A stretch of DNA of 64,000 nucleotides from JAAYUD01 sp041907665 (lineage in GTDB: Bacteria; Bacteroidota; Bacteroidia; Bacteroidales; Bacteroidaceae): NCBI GenBank assembly GCA_041907665.1, contig JAYRGW010000014.1, positions 1 through 64,000 on the forward strand. The letters run 5' to 3'. The notes below the pieces were generated by a model. The model did not search any database and was not told the origin of the DNA. It worked only from the letters and a program-made list of their open reading frames with translations. The position numbers and the translations under genes were made by a program. Below, in pieces: positions 55,149 through 64,000 of the stretch (position 1 is the stretch's first letter; every line of letters begins with the position of its first letter).

Positions 55149-55619
55149 TTTATGATAGATATATAGCTTTGTTTGTAGAAAATGGAATGTTGGCACTATT
55201 CTTCTTGCAGAAGTGCTGCATACCATTTGATAAATAGAGTTGTTGATTGAAAGGTGGTGTGATAGCAATGGGCACACCGATGCCGCTATCGAAAAGAAAC
55301 TTTTCGATATGCCTGAAGTAAGAAAGCTATATGCAGCGTTGCCATTTCATGATTTGGGAATATTGATAACCGGTTGTAAAGATAAGACCTTATTTCCATA
55401 CGCGCAAGGAAATATTTATTTTGTTATCGTAAAGTGTAAGCTATTGTTAAATGTGCTGTGGCGTTGCAACAAAAGATGTAGCTATTTCGTCTTCTATATA
55501 AAGACATGCAAGTGTTGGTTTTCTTAATGTAAAAGAGATACTAACTGACAATTCTAAACATATACGGACATTTTTTGTATAGAATGTATTAGTCAAAAGG
55601 CGCAAATATCTGTGAGGAC
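55149..55619. other. Gap between the acetyltransferase gene and the group II intron
   Basis: No intact gene is supported in these 471 bases. The stretch 55240-55400 on the plus strand reads as a protein-like fragment (EKKLFDMPEVRKLYAALPF, then HDLGILITG) without a recognised family or clear start, possibly a remnant. GCGCAAA/TTTGCGC at 55601-55627 is a hairpin at the presumed intron insertion point. Confidence 0.45.
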
Positions 55620-56040
55620 GTTTGCGCTTTGCTTTAGTTCGTTCAGCATGGGCTAAAGGGTGTAAGTCCCTAACGCAGCCTAATAGCGGGAAGCGTACAG
55701 CCAACGACAAGGGTATCCATCGTGAGTTGGAATCTGAAGGAAGTCTGCGGCAAATATCTGACCTGACATACAGAAATTTGATATTAAGGCTTATGAATGT
55801 GGGTGAGCTTGCCAAACAAAACAAAGTCCAATAGCTGTTCGGGACATTCAGAGTAAATCAAACAGGTATAAGATAGAAAGAATATGTTCTTAACAATGGC
55901 GGTTTGCGGACGTGTAATAAGACATGAGTCGATTGTCAACCACGGTGTAACGTTTGTCGCAAGAAGTCAGCCTAGGTCATAATAGTAGGCAATAAGTCAA
56001 TATATCCAACGAAGGACCTAACCTTTAAATTAAACATTTG

Positions 56041-57262
56041 AACTTTGCCTATTGGCAGGTGATAAGAAACATGGGTTGTGGCGGAATTGACAAGATGTCG
56101 TGCGAGCAGTTGCTCCCATGGCTGAAAGCCAACGGAAAATCGCTAATAGAATTCTTGATGGACGGCAGTTACCGTCCAAACCCAGTCAGACGGGTAGAGA
56201 TACCCAAGGAAAACGGCAAGATGCGATAGCTTGGCATACCGACAGTTGTAGACCGTTTTATCTAACAATCAATCAACCAAGTATTAACCCCCATCTATGA
56301 GAAGCAGTTCCACAAGAACAGTTTCGGCTTCCGTCCAAAACGTAGTTGCCATGGTGCACTGCGTACGGCAAAGAAAATAATCAGCCAAGACAACCGTTAT
56401 GTTGTAGACCTTGACTTGGAACGTTTCTTTGACACGGTAGGCCATAGCAAACTCATAGAAATACTTTCTCGTACGATAAAGGACGGAAGAGTGGTACGCT
56501 TAATACATCATATCTGCGCAGTGGCATAATGAACCACGGAGTGTTTGAGATGAACGAGGAAGGCACTCCGCAAGGAGGTCCTCTAAGTCCATTGTTGAGC
56601 AATATCATGCTCAATGAATTGGATAAGGGACTTGAGCGTCGTGGATACAAGTTTGTCCGTAATGCCGATGATGCGATGATATTTTGTGGAAGCAAGAGGG
56701 GAGCGGAACGTTTGCGTGTTTCCATCACGAAGTATATTGAGGAGTCATTACACTTACGAGTAAACAAGGAAAAGACCGTGTCGGCAAATGTCAGCAAGGT
56801 AAAATACCTCGGTTACACGTTTGGAGTGACGAAAGATACCAATTGCGCCTACATGCCAAGTCCAAAACCAAGATGTTAGCCAAGCTAAAAGAGCTGACGA
56901 GCCGAAGCAACGGATGGGGTTATGAGCGTAGAAAGCAAACCTTGAAACGATATATAGTAGGATGGATAGGTTATTATCATTTGGCAGAAATGAAGGAATT
57001 TCTTCTATGCACCGATGAATGGCTACGCCGACGTATCCGTATGTGTATTTGGAAAGCGTGGAAGAAAATGAAGACCAAGGTGGGGAACCTCATCAAATGT
57101 GGCATAAATAAATATCAAACTTACGAATGGGTTAGCACACGTAAATCTTACTGGCACACCGCGGATAGTTGGATATTGCATCGTGCAATCACTAATGAGC
57201 GACTGCGCTTGCAAGGATATGCTACCCTATATGATGAGTATGTCAAATGGTACCCTAAATGA
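56041..57262 (+). pseudogene. Group II intron reverse transcriptase/maturase, broken
   Basis: Joined frames give a typical intron-encoded protein: NMGCGGIDKMSCEQLLPWL, RRVEIPKENG, LGIPTVVDRF, SFGFRPKRSCHGALRTA, GTPQGGPLSPLLSN and the maturase end VGWIGYYHLAEMKEFL with a C-terminal WYPK. The N-terminus before about residue 40 is lost. Stops interrupt it at 56227 (TAG where Gln is expected) and 56263 (TAA, also Gln). Frameshifts occur near 56508 and 56860. The catalytic YADD is replaced by NADD (FVRNADDAMIF). There is no endonuclease domain. It is non-functional unless complemented in trans. Confidence 0.9.
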
Positions 57263-57265
57263 GGA

Positions 57266-57297
57266 ACCGCCGTATGCCGAACGGTACGTACGGTGGT
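57266..57297 (+). ncRNA. Group II intron domain V
   Basis: ACCGCCGTA pairs with TACGGTGGT (one G-U). A two-base CG bulge on the 3' side, then TGCC/GGTA and a short GAAC loop, give the roughly 32-base catalytic hairpin. The CGC-type triad is in the lower stem. It follows the maturase stop by a few bases, as expected. Confidence 0.8.
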
Positions 57298-57319
57298 GTG
57301 AGAGGCCGGTAAATATGAA

Positions 57320-57360
57320 AGTAGGAGATAAACATCTATGATTAGTATTTATCTCCTACT
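57320..57360 (-). terminator. Terminator of mutA-mutB
   Basis: AGTAGGAGATAAA (57320-57332) and its exact reverse complement (57348-57360) form a 13-bp stem; the minus-strand downstream side is T-rich. It lies 20 bp beyond the mutB stop. Confidence 0.75.
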
Positions 57361-57379
57361 CGATTGTGGCGTTTTCTTT

Positions 57380-59524
57380 CTATTCTCCTAAAAGAATATG
57401 AAGAATATCACAAGCACACTTTGATACATTGGTACCGGGACCGAAGATTCCTGCAACTCCTGCTTTGTACAGGAAGTCATAGTCTTGTGTCGGGATTACA
57501 CCGCCTGCGATGACAATAATGTCGGGGCGTCCCAGTTTTTTCAGTTCTGCAATGATTTGCGGAACCAATGTTTTGTGACCTGCAGCCAACGATGAAACGC
57601 CGACTACGTGAACATCATTCTCTACTGCTTCGCGAGCAGCCTCTTCTGGAGTTTGGAATAACGGTCCCATATCAACGTCGAATCCGCAGTCGGCATAGCC
57701 GGTTGCTACGACTTTGGCACCACGGTCGTGACCGTCTTGCCCCATTTTGGCTATCATGATACGTGGACGACGTCCTTCTTGCTTTGCAAATTTGTCGCAA
57801 AGTTCGCAGGCTTCCTTGAAACTCTTGTCGTTTTTGCTTTCTGATGAATACACGCCTGATATTGTTCTGATTACTGCTTTATAACGTCCAGCTATTTTCT
57901 CGCATGCCATTGAAATCTCGCCCAGGGTTGCGCCGATGTGTGCAGCTTTCACTGCGAGGTCGAGCAGGTTGCCTTCGCCGGTCTCTACACTCTTGGTGAT
58001 GGCGTCGAGAGCTTCCTGTACTTTCTTTTCGTCACGGCGGGTGCGAACTCTCTTCAATGTTTCAATCTGTTCGTTGCGAACGGCTGTGTTGTCGATTTCC
58101 AGAATATCGATAGGAGCTTCTTTCTCCAAACGATATTTATTCACACCGACGATGGTCTGCGAACCGCTATCAATACGAGCTTGTGTGCGGGCAGCAGCCT
58201 CTTCGATACGCATTTTTGGAATACCCGATTCGATAGCCTTAGCCATACCGCCCAGTTTCTCGATCTCTTCAATGTGCTCCCATGCCTTATGAACCAATTC
58301 GTTGGTCAGAGACTCTACATAATACGAACCGCCCCATGGGTCGATACCTTTGCATACGTATGTTTCGTCTTGAATGTAAATCTGAGTGTTGCGGGCTATG
58401 CGGGCCGAAAAATCGGTAGGCAGTGCGATCGCTTCATCCAGTGCGTTGGTGTGCAACGATTGAGTATGTCCCAATGCTGCTGCCATTGCTTCGATACATG
58501 TACGGCCTATGTTATTATAAGGATCTTGCTCTGTGAGCGACCAACCTGATGTTTGACAGTGAGTACGGAGTGCGAGAGATTTCGAATTCTTCGGGTTGAA
58601 TTGTTTCACAATCTTTGCCCACAACATACGTGCTGCACGCATCTTGGCAATTTCCATGAAGTGGTTGGTACCTATAGCCCAGAAGAATGATAAGCGGGGA
58701 GCGAAAGCATCGATGTCGATACCTGCTTTCACGCCGGCACGCAAGTATTCCAAACCGTCGGCAAGTGTGTAGGCCAATTCGATGTCGGCTGTAGCACCGG
58801 CTTCTTGCATGTGGTAGCCCGATATGGAAATAGAGTTGAATTTGGGCATCTTCTGCGATGTATATTCAAAGATGTCCGAGATAATCCGCATAGAAAATGC
58901 TGGCGGATAGATATAGGTGTTGCGCACCATGAACTCTTTCAGAATATCGTTTTGGATCGTACCTGCCATTTCTTCCAATTTGGCTCCTTGATCAAGACCG
59001 GCGCAGATATAGAATGCCATGATAGGCAATACGGCACCGTTCATTGTCATTGATACAGACATTTTGTTCAATGGAATACCATCGAACAACACTTTCATGT
59101 TGTCAAGGCAGCAGATAGATACGCCGGCTTTACCCACGTCGCCCACTACACGTGGATGGTCGGGGTCGTAGCCACGGTGAGTAGCCAAGTCGAATGCTAC
59201 GGACAAACCTTTCTGTCCCGAAGCAAGGTTGCGGCGATAGAATGCGTTTGACTCTTCGGCTGTAGAGAAACCTGCATACTGACGGATGGTCCACGGGCGG
59301 AACGGGTACATCATCGAATACGGACCGCGCAGATAGGGAGGAATACCGGCCGAATAGTCGAGGTGTTCCATGCCTTCAAGGTCTTCTTTTGTATATACCG
59401 GCTTCACGCCGATGTGTTCGGGTGTTTCCCAGTTCTCTTCAATTCCGTTTGCTTTCTGCCATGCCATCCCGTCGGCTGGTCTGAAAGCTTCGTTTATATC
59501 TATGTTTTTAAAATCTGGTTTCAT
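57380..59524 (-). CDS. mutB: Methylmalonyl-CoA mutase large subunit
   Basis: This 714-residue adenosylcobalamin enzyme interconverts methylmalonyl-CoA and succinyl-CoA in propionate formation. The N-terminal TIM barrel (about 60-410; RPWTIRQYAGFSTAEESNAF, GLSVAFDLATHRGYD) binds the CoA ester. The C-terminal B12 domain has the DGHDRGAKV motif that supplies the axial His, then VGVSSLAAGH and IVIAGGVIP. The length is typical. It starts 1 bp after the mutA stop. No cobalamin riboswitch is visible before the pair. Confidence 0.97.
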   Translation of the reverse strand: MKPDFKNIDINEAFRPADGMAWQKANGIEENWETPEHIGVKPVYTKEDLEGMEHLDYSAGIPPYLRGPYSMMYPFRPWTIRQYAGFSTAEESNAFYRRNLASGQKGLSVAFDLATHRGYDPDHPRVVGDVGKAGVSICCLDNMKVLFDGIPLNKMSVSMTMNGAVLPIMAFYICAGLDQGAKLEEMAGTIQNDILKEFMVRNTYIYPPAFSMRIISDIFEYTSQKMPKFNSISISGYHMQEAGATADIELAYTLADGLEYLRAGVKAGIDIDAFAPRLSFFWAIGTNHFMEIAKMRAARMLWAKIVKQFNPKNSKSLALRTHCQTSGWSLTEQDPYNNIGRTCIEAMAAALGHTQSLHTNALDEAIALPTDFSARIARNTQIYIQDETYVCKGIDPWGGSYYVESLTNELVHKAWEHIEEIEKLGGMAKAIESGIPKMRIEEAAARTQARIDSGSQTIVGVNKYRLEKEAPIDILEIDNTAVRNEQIETLKRVRTRRDEKKVQEALDAITKSVETGEGNLLDLAVKAAHIGATLGEISMACEKIAGRYKAVIRTISGVYSSESKNDKSFKEACELCDKFAKQEGRRPRIMIAKMGQDGHDRGAKVVATGYADCGFDVDMGPLFQTPEEAAREAVENDVHVVGVSSLAAGHKTLVPQIIAELKKLGRPDIIVIAGGVIPTQDYDFLYKAGVAGIFGPGTNVSKCACDILHILLGE

Positions 59525-59525
59525 C

Positions 59526-61421
59526 TTACTTCAATAATTTAGCGTTGTATTCTTTTAATGTTTCCAATACGTTGCAACGTACATGGATGAAGTTTTCTAT
59601 TCCTTCTTTCTTCAAATCTTCCATGCAGGCCGGTGCTCCGGCAACGATAAAGATGGCGCGGCCGTTTATTGCTTTGAAAGCAGAAACAGCATATTCGGCA
59701 TATTCGTCATCGCTCGAACACAGTACAACGATGTCGGCTTTGGCTTCCATGGCAGCTTCAACTCCGGCTTCTACTGTATCGAATCCCAGATTGTCTACCA
59801 CTTCGTATCCGGCACAAGCCAAGAAGTTACATGAAAATTGAGCACGGGCTTGGCGCATGGCCAAATTGCCGATAGTAAGCATGAATGCCTTGGGGCGATG
59901 AGCCGATTTCTCGGTAGCCAGACGAAGGGTTTCAAATTCATCAGCCAGGCGTTTGGTGCAAAGTGTGTCTATTGTTTTTTCTTCTGTAGCGCAACCACAG
60001 TGACAAGCCGCATCTTCTACGATCTTATCGGCTGCTGTCTCATTGAAGTTGGGGAACTGGTTGGTTCCGAGCAAGGTTTCGCGGCGTTTGGCAAATGCTT
60101 CGTGACGGGCTTTGTTGCTCGTGTTGATAGCCTCTTGTACTTTTCCACCACGTACGGCTGTTTCGAAACCGCCATCTTCGCACACCGAGAGGAATTGTTT
60201 CCAACCTTCGCGGGCGATAGACGCCGTCAGTGTCTCTATGTACCATGAACCGCCGGCAGGGTCGACTACCTTATCGAAGTGCGACTCTTCTTTCAACAGT
60301 AATTGTTGGTTGCGGGCCAGATGTTCCGAGAATTCGTCCGGTTCCTTGTATGCTTTGTCAAATGGGATAAGAGTCATGGAGTCTACTCCGGCAAGTGCGG
60401 CGCTCATTGCTTCCGTTTGCGAGCGAAGCAGGTTCACATACGAGTCGAATACCGTCTGATTGTATTGCGATGTTTCGGCATGAATCTTCATCTTGGCAGC
60501 GCAACGGCATTCGCCATTGGCACCCTGATTCTTGCAGTCGCCATGACATTCGGGATTGTAAGAAGCCACGATGTTAGCCCATAACGTACGGGCAGCACGG
60601 AATTTGGCAATCTCCATGAAATAGTTAGTGCTGACGCCCATCACGAATTTAATTTTCTTAGCAACGGCAGCAGCTGGAAGTCCGGCATCTGTCAGTTGAC
60701 GTAGATATTCGTTACCCCAAGCCAGAGCATATCCCAATTCCTGATAAATATAAGCACCGGCATTGGTCAGCGAGTTGGCATGAACCGTAAAGGTGCGGTA
60801 TTTGGGGAGTTCGGCTGTGATGTCGAGCAATTGTTTGCATGTCTGCACGAAATCTTCTTTCTCTTTGCCCTTCTTCAGCATCACATTGAAGTGGTCGTAT
60901 TCTACCGAGCCTACAAGTTTGGATAGGTCGTATCCTTTTTTCTTGAAATAGTCTACAAGTATTTGAGCCAATTCTGCTACTTTGTTGGGGCACGTGGCGA
61001 AATTCAATTCCACACATTCGGCACATATATCTTTCAGCAGTGTATCGATCAGTTCGGGACTCAGATTTTTGCCTTTAATTCTGAAACCTAGCGAGTCGAT
61101 GCCTTTATTAAGAATATCCAGTGCTTTGGAGTTGGCTGCTGCTGCATCGTCTACAACGATGTCTTGGCGCACGAGCCAAAGGTTACTATCCTTTTTAGTA
61201 CCTCTCAAGTAGGGGAATTCACCGGGAAGAGAATCGATAGACTTCAAGTCCTTGAGGTCTTCCATTCGGTAGAAGGGTTGTACTTTGAATCCTTCATTTG
61301 TTTTCCAAACAAGTTTCTTCTCGAAGTCGGCGCCTTTTAGGTCAACCTGGATTTTCGCAAGCCATTCTTCGGTAGAGACGGATGGAAATTCCGAGAAGAG
61401 TTTTTCTTTTTTATCTGCCAT
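59526..61421 (-). CDS. mutA: Methylmalonyl-CoA mutase small subunit
   Basis: This 631-residue non-catalytic partner of MutB has a barrel domain similar to MutB (FRAARTLWANIVASYNP, ETSQYNQTVFDSYVNLLRSQ) and a degenerate C-terminal B12-like domain. That domain lacks the DxHxxG motif (FMLTIGNLAMRQARAQFS occupies that place), as is normal for the small subunit. It has a Cys-rich insert (CHGDCKNQGANGECRC). It is first in the two-gene operon; the 5' region lacks a clear promoter consensus within 100 bp. Confidence 0.96.
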   Translation of the reverse strand: MADKKEKLFSEFPSVSTEEWLAKIQVDLKGADFEKKLVWKTNEGFKVQPFYRMEDLKDLKSIDSLPGEFPYLRGTKKDSNLWLVRQDIVVDDAAAANSKALDILNKGIDSLGFRIKGKNLSPELIDTLLKDICAECVELNFATCPNKVAELAQILVDYFKKKGYDLSKLVGSVEYDHFNVMLKKGKEKEDFVQTCKQLLDITAELPKYRTFTVHANSLTNAGAYIYQELGYALAWGNEYLRQLTDAGLPAAAVAKKIKFVMGVSTNYFMEIAKFRAARTLWANIVASYNPECHGDCKNQGANGECRCAAKMKIHAETSQYNQTVFDSYVNLLRSQTEAMSAALAGVDSMTLIPFDKAYKEPDEFSEHLARNQQLLLKEESHFDKVVDPAGGSWYIETLTASIAREGWKQFLSVCEDGGFETAVRGGKVQEAINTSNKARHEAFAKRRETLLGTNQFPNFNETAADKIVEDAACHCGCATEEKTIDTLCTKRLADEFETLRLATEKSAHRPKAFMLTIGNLAMRQARAQFSCNFLACAGYEVVDNLGFDTVEAGVEAAMEAKADIVVLCSSDDEYAEYAVSAFKAINGRAIFIVAGAPACMEDLKKEGIENFIHVRCNVLETLKEYNAKLLK

Positions 61422-61761
61422 AGTTTATCTAAATAAAAATTTTGTAAAAGGTTTATTCAAAGCCGTTTTTGGCTTGAAGTATTTTTCATAACCGACCACA
61501 AATATACAAAATGATATGGAAGTGTGATACTCTTTTCATGAAAATCGGATAATTATATTTCAATTTATAACAGTTAATAAATATTTGTAACTTACAACTG
61601 CTTTATTCTTCCGAAATAGCCAAAGATTGCCGCATATTCTTCTATTCTTGTTATCGCTCTTTCAATGAAGAGTCTATTTGTTCACTCCGTGATTGTGTGT
61701 ATAAATGCTCTTTCGGGCAGTATGTTGCATCGTAGCCAATTCGTTTTGCTATCGATTGGGA

Positions 61762-62007
61762 TTCGGAAGAGGTTTTTGAGCCTCCGATTGCAATCATTTA
61801 GTTAACGAAAGCCAAATATGCGATTCGTTTTGGCTTGCTTTGTTAATGGAAACCAAATATGAGTCTCAGATCTGTTTACTTGGTTAAAGGAAGCCAAATA
61901 TGAGGCTCGTTTTTAACTTCCGGACCCCATGCGGACCAAAATGAGGCTCATTTTGCATTTTCCGACCTCAATTGATTGCAATCGGAGGCTCAAAAACCAC
62001 TTCCGAA
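61762..62007. repeat. 35-bp inverted repeat flanking three 41-bp tandem repeats
   Basis: Arm 61762-61796 (TTCGGAAGAGGTTTTTGAGC onward) is the reverse complement of 61973-62007 with one mismatch. Inside, units beginning at 61801, 61842 and 61883 are spaced exactly 41 bp apart and share GTTAAnGnAAnCCAAATATG. The short word GAGGCTC recurs in the third unit, after the units (61944-61950) and in the arms. Long inverted repeats around a short segment resemble invertible promoters of Bacteroides, but no recombinase gene is adjacent. Confidence 0.85.
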
Positions 62008-62310
62008 CCCTAATGGATTGCTTTTAGAGGGTCGTTTTGTGCATCGGAACTCTCATCGACTTCCTTTTAACACTCATGTACTGTCTCGCCCCGATGTGAG
62101 ATATGCACAGCTTTCGGTCGCAACAAATCTTGCTTTCTCTTTTTGTCTTTTGGCTTCTCTGAAAGAACATGAGTGGCATATCGGTGTAGCTTTAAACGCC
62201 CTTTGTTTTGAATTCCAAAAATCGGTGAATGATGAAGACTTTAAGAATATATCTCGTATATATTGCCGTAATCGTTGCCAGCGTCCGAGAGAAAGAAAAT
62301 AAGGCCGAAA

Positions 62311-62342
62311 CTTGTAAAAGTCGAAATTTAAATTTAAGTTTG
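62311..62342 (+). promoter_or_regulatory. Promoter of the cytidylate-kinase-like gene
   Basis: CTTG at 62311-62314 (three of four matches to TTTG), a 20-bp spacer and TAAGTTTG at 62335-62342 precede the ATG at 62360 by 17 bp. Confidence 0.65.
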
Positions 62343-62359
62343 CATGTGATAATCTACGG

Positions 62360-63001
62360 ATGAACGATATGAATGAGAATTATGTAATCAATATTGGCCG
62401 CCAATTGGGAAGCGGAGGACACGAAATAGGAGAGAAACTTGGTACGCGTCTTGGCATTGACTTGTATGACAATGAACTTATTAATGTAGCGTCTGAGAAA
62501 AGTGGCCTGTGCAAAGAATTTTTCCAAAGAGCCGATGAAGAGGCGTCACAAGGAATGTTTGGTGTCCTTTCTAATTTGCACTTTGCTTTTGCCGATGGCT
62601 CGGCTCCTAGTGCCAGCATGTTGAGCAATAATTCTCTTTTCAAGATTCAGAGTGATGTCATCCGCATGATTGCTGCAGCAAAATCTTGTATTTTTATGGG
62701 ACGTTGTGCCGATTATATATTGCGAGACAATCCTCGTCATATTAATCTTTTTATCACTGCCGCTTTTGAAGATCGTATTGCCCGAATTTGTGCTAAGCGC
62801 AACATTTCGCCCGAAGCTGCAAAAACGGCTATTGAAAAGTGTGATAAGAAGCGTGCCGATTACTATAATTATTATTCGGCAAAGACTTGGGGTGCCGCCG
62901 AATCTTATGACTTGTGTATCAATTCGTCTATTTTTGGTATTGATAAGACGGTCGATTTCTTATTCGATTTCGTTCAACAAAAATTGAATATAAAAAAGTA
63001 G
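62360..63001 (+). CDS. Cytidylate kinase-like family protein
   Basis: This 213-residue P-loop protein of the AAK6/cytidylate kinase-like family has an atypical phosphate loop in IGRQLGSGGHEIGEKLG and the LGIDLYDNELIN segment that follows it in this family. A later FMGRCADYILRD and the RxxR-like RIARICAKRN lid region are present. It is not the essential Cmk. The substrate is unknown; it is probably a small-molecule kinase of the cytoplasm. A second in-frame ATG lies at codon 4. A terminator follows at 62993. Confidence 0.85.
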   Translation: MNDMNENYVINIGRQLGSGGHEIGEKLGTRLGIDLYDNELINVASEKSGLCKEFFQRADEEASQGMFGVLSNLHFAFADGSAPSASMLSNNSLFKIQSDVIRMIAAAKSCIFMGRCADYILRDNPRHINLFITAAFEDRIARICAKRNISPEAAKTAIEKCDKKRADYYNYYSAKTWGAAESYDLCINSSIFGIDKTVDFLFDFVQQKLNIKK

Positions 63002-63029
63002 CAACACCTTTACGATGCTGCTACTTTTT
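62993..63029 (+). terminator. Bidirectional terminator
   Basis: AAAAAGTAGCAACA pairs with TGCTGCTACTTTTT, with one G-U pair. It lies between the convergent cytidylate-kinase-like and PBP genes, with T-rich ends on both strands. Confidence 0.82.
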
Positions 63030-63076
63030 AATTTATGCCTTTTATCGGCTATATTGCCGTGTTAGGGGACTTGATG

Positions 63077-64000
63077 TCACAATATGACTTCGTTATTGTC
63101 TTTGTCTTTTTTCTCCTTTTTCTCTTTCGTGTTTTTTACTCCTTCGGGTGGTACCGGTTCGCCTAAATCGACTTCGTTACCTCCTCCGGTATTAACTAAA
63201 CTATCGTCGAGATTGACCGATGTCGAATCGTTCTTGTTGTTGTAATAAACGCTCTGACAATTATAATCTCTTGTAATAGTCTGTTTCGGCTTTGGAAATT
63301 TGCCCTTATATTGAGCAAGTGCAGGATCGGACAATACGCGCTGCATGAAGTAGCCATACACGGGGAGCGCCGTTCGGCTGCCTTGTCCGTAAGCCCCTGT
63401 CTGGAAGTGAATGCTTCGATGTTCTCCACCGACCCAGGCACCGGCAACCAAATGAGGAGTTACGCCGACAAACCATGCATCCGAATGGTTTTGTGAGGTA
63501 CCTGTCTTGCCACCAAATTCAGTCTCTCGCGTATATGGTGAAATATATTCCCAAAGAGCTTGTGTTGTACCGCCCGGTTCGGTAAGTCCACCTTTCAACA
63601 TTTCTTGCATTAAGAATGCCGATTCGTAGGGAATTACCTGCGTTTGGGTGTCGTTTGCTTCGTATATGGTCTTTCCGTTTTGGTCTTCTATCTTCGTTAC
63701 TAAGATCGGATCGTGGGCTTTACCGTCGTTGATCACAGTAGAGTAGGCGTTAACCAACTCTTCGAGTGAAACGTCCGAGGCTCCCAAACTCAATGCGGGG
63801 GTCTCTTCGAGCGGCGTTTTTATACCCATTGATTTGGCGGTTTCGGCTACGGTATGAATGCCTACTTCTTGAGCTACCTGAACGGCAATCGTATTGATGG
63901 ATTGTGCAAAAGCGGCCTTTAGAGAATATTCGCGACCCGTATAATTGCCATTGGCGTTGCCCGGAACCCATTTGGTGGGTTTCCCGTGATCTAATACGTC
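63077..64000 (-). CDS. Class A penicillin-binding protein, C-terminal part (partial)
   Basis: The frame runs off the right edge of the window. The visible 307 residues are the end of a PBP1A-type transpeptidase: the SxN motif is in AQSINTIAVQ, KTG is in EFGGKTGTSQNHSDAWF, and a Lys/Glu-rich tail ends NNEVIL. An apparent start at 63829 is only an internal Met, because the conserved transpeptidase continues upstream to 64000. It cross-links peptidoglycan in the periplasm; the glycosyltransferase half would lie outside the window. Confidence 0.93.
   Translation of the reverse strand, partial: DVLDHGKPTKWVPGNANGNYTGREYSLKAAFAQSINTIAVQVAQEVGIHTVAETAKSMGIKTPLEETPALSLGASDVSLEELVNAYSTVINDGKAHDPILVTKIEDQNGKTIYEANDTQTQVIPYESAFLMQEMLKGGLTEPGGTTQALWEYISPYTRETEFGGKTGTSQNHSDAWFVGVTPHLVAGAWVGGEHRSIHFQTGAYGQGSRTALPVYGYFMQRVLSDPALAQYKGKFPKPKQTITRDYNCQSVYYNNKNDSTSVNLDDSLVNTGGGNEVDLGEPVPPEGVKNTKEKKEKKDKDNNEVIL

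Larger units (their letters stand above)
55620..57310 (+). mobile_element. Decayed group II intron
   Basis: The 5' part (from GTTTGCGC near 55620, where the consensus is GTGYG) has the structured, non-coding character of group II intron domain I (GGGTGTAAGTCCCTAACGC and GCGGGAAGCG). A broken reverse transcriptase/maturase frame follows (56041-57262), then a domain V hairpin (57266-57297) and a purine-rich end. The boundaries are approximate. Insertion beside a hairpin (55601-55627) fits introns that use terminator-like targets. Multiple disabling changes mean it cannot make its own protein. Confidence 0.85.
61422..62359. other. Intergenic region between mutA and the cytidylate-kinase-like gene
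   Basis: No reliable gene is present in these 938 bases. They contain a 35-bp inverted repeat (61762-61796 and 61973-62007) around three 41-bp tandem repeats, and a good promoter at the right end (62311-62342). About 61422-61760 shows nothing I can name. Confidence 0.7.

Noticed and set aside
61422..61760. Cobalamin riboswitch upstream of the B12-dependent mutase
   Set aside because: I looked for the conserved B12-box pattern and hairpins and found none.
61801..61923. Possible CRISPR array (three regularly spaced repeats)
   Set aside because: The 41-bp units are contiguous and similar throughout, with no unique spacers, and there are no cas genes.
61976..62302. A 108-residue frame starting inside the right arm of the inverted repeat
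   Set aside because: It begins with a TTG codon in repeat DNA, has no domain and overlaps the promoter region of the next gene.

Overview
The window looks like chromosome of a low-to-moderate GC member of the Bacteroidales (Bacteroidota). The evidence is a SusC/SusD pair, promoters of the Bacteroides type (TTTG, about 19 bp, TAnnTTTG), a trp operon in the order BEGDCFA, a DUF4290-murA-rimM-dxr-rseP cluster, two-subunit methylmalonyl-CoA mutase, and A-rich translation starts. The species cannot be named from the sequence alone.

Layout. 1-8 kb: the tail of an unknown gene, a SusC/SusD pair, then an ExbB-like operon whose two ExbD-like proteins both lack the expected membrane aspartate. 8-9.7 kb: a lipoprotein thioredoxin with a second strong internal start, an AraC regulator and tRNA-Phe. 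9.7-11.2 kb: gene-poor DNA with copy A of a dispersed repeat and nested palindromes. 11.2-15.3 kb: a fused trehalose-6-phosphate synthase/phosphatase convergent with a GH15 enzyme. 15.4-21.2 kb: secreted and surface proteins and a GH3 glycosidase. 21.4-28.6 kb (minus strand): a housekeeping operon yicC-gmk-nadD-sppA-lpxK-pnp-thiL, followed by a DEDDh exonuclease. 28.8-36.7 kb (plus strand): tsaB-DUF4290-murA-rimM-dxr-rseP, then dnaK.

36.6-40.2 kb is an accessory insert. It lies between two direct copies of the dnaK 3' end plus terminator and carries a DUF6155-like gene, an AlbA_2/HATPase-like protein and a TIR-domain protein, which is a candidate immune module. 40.2-41.2 kb holds copy B of the dispersed repeat, inverted relative to copy A. 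It includes a 30-bp perfect hairpin that differs from the one in copy A by compensated base-pair changes.

41.3-45.4 kb: glmS and a LruC-domain lipoprotein. 45.6-52.3 kb: the complete trp operon with a consensus promoter, a 20-residue leader peptide containing three consecutive Trp codons, and an intrinsic terminator, which together form a classic attenuator. 52.4-55.2 kb: a small periplasmic protein, tRNA-Asp, a MarR/SRPBCC pair and a hexapeptide-repeat acetyltransferase. 55.6-57.3 kb: a decayed group II intron. 57.4-61.4 kb: mutA-mutB. 61.4-62.4 kb: a long imperfect inverted repeat around three 41-bp tandem repeats. 62.4-64 kb: a cytidylate-kinase-like protein and the C-terminal part of a class A penicillin-binding protein.

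The core genes cover envelope building (murA, glmS, lpxK, PBP1A, rseP), isoprenoid synthesis (dxr), nucleotide and cofactor metabolism (gmk, pnp, nadD, thiL), tRNA modification, protein folding, tryptophan synthesis and propionate/succinate interconversion. The accessory content sits mainly in the repeat-rich gaps.
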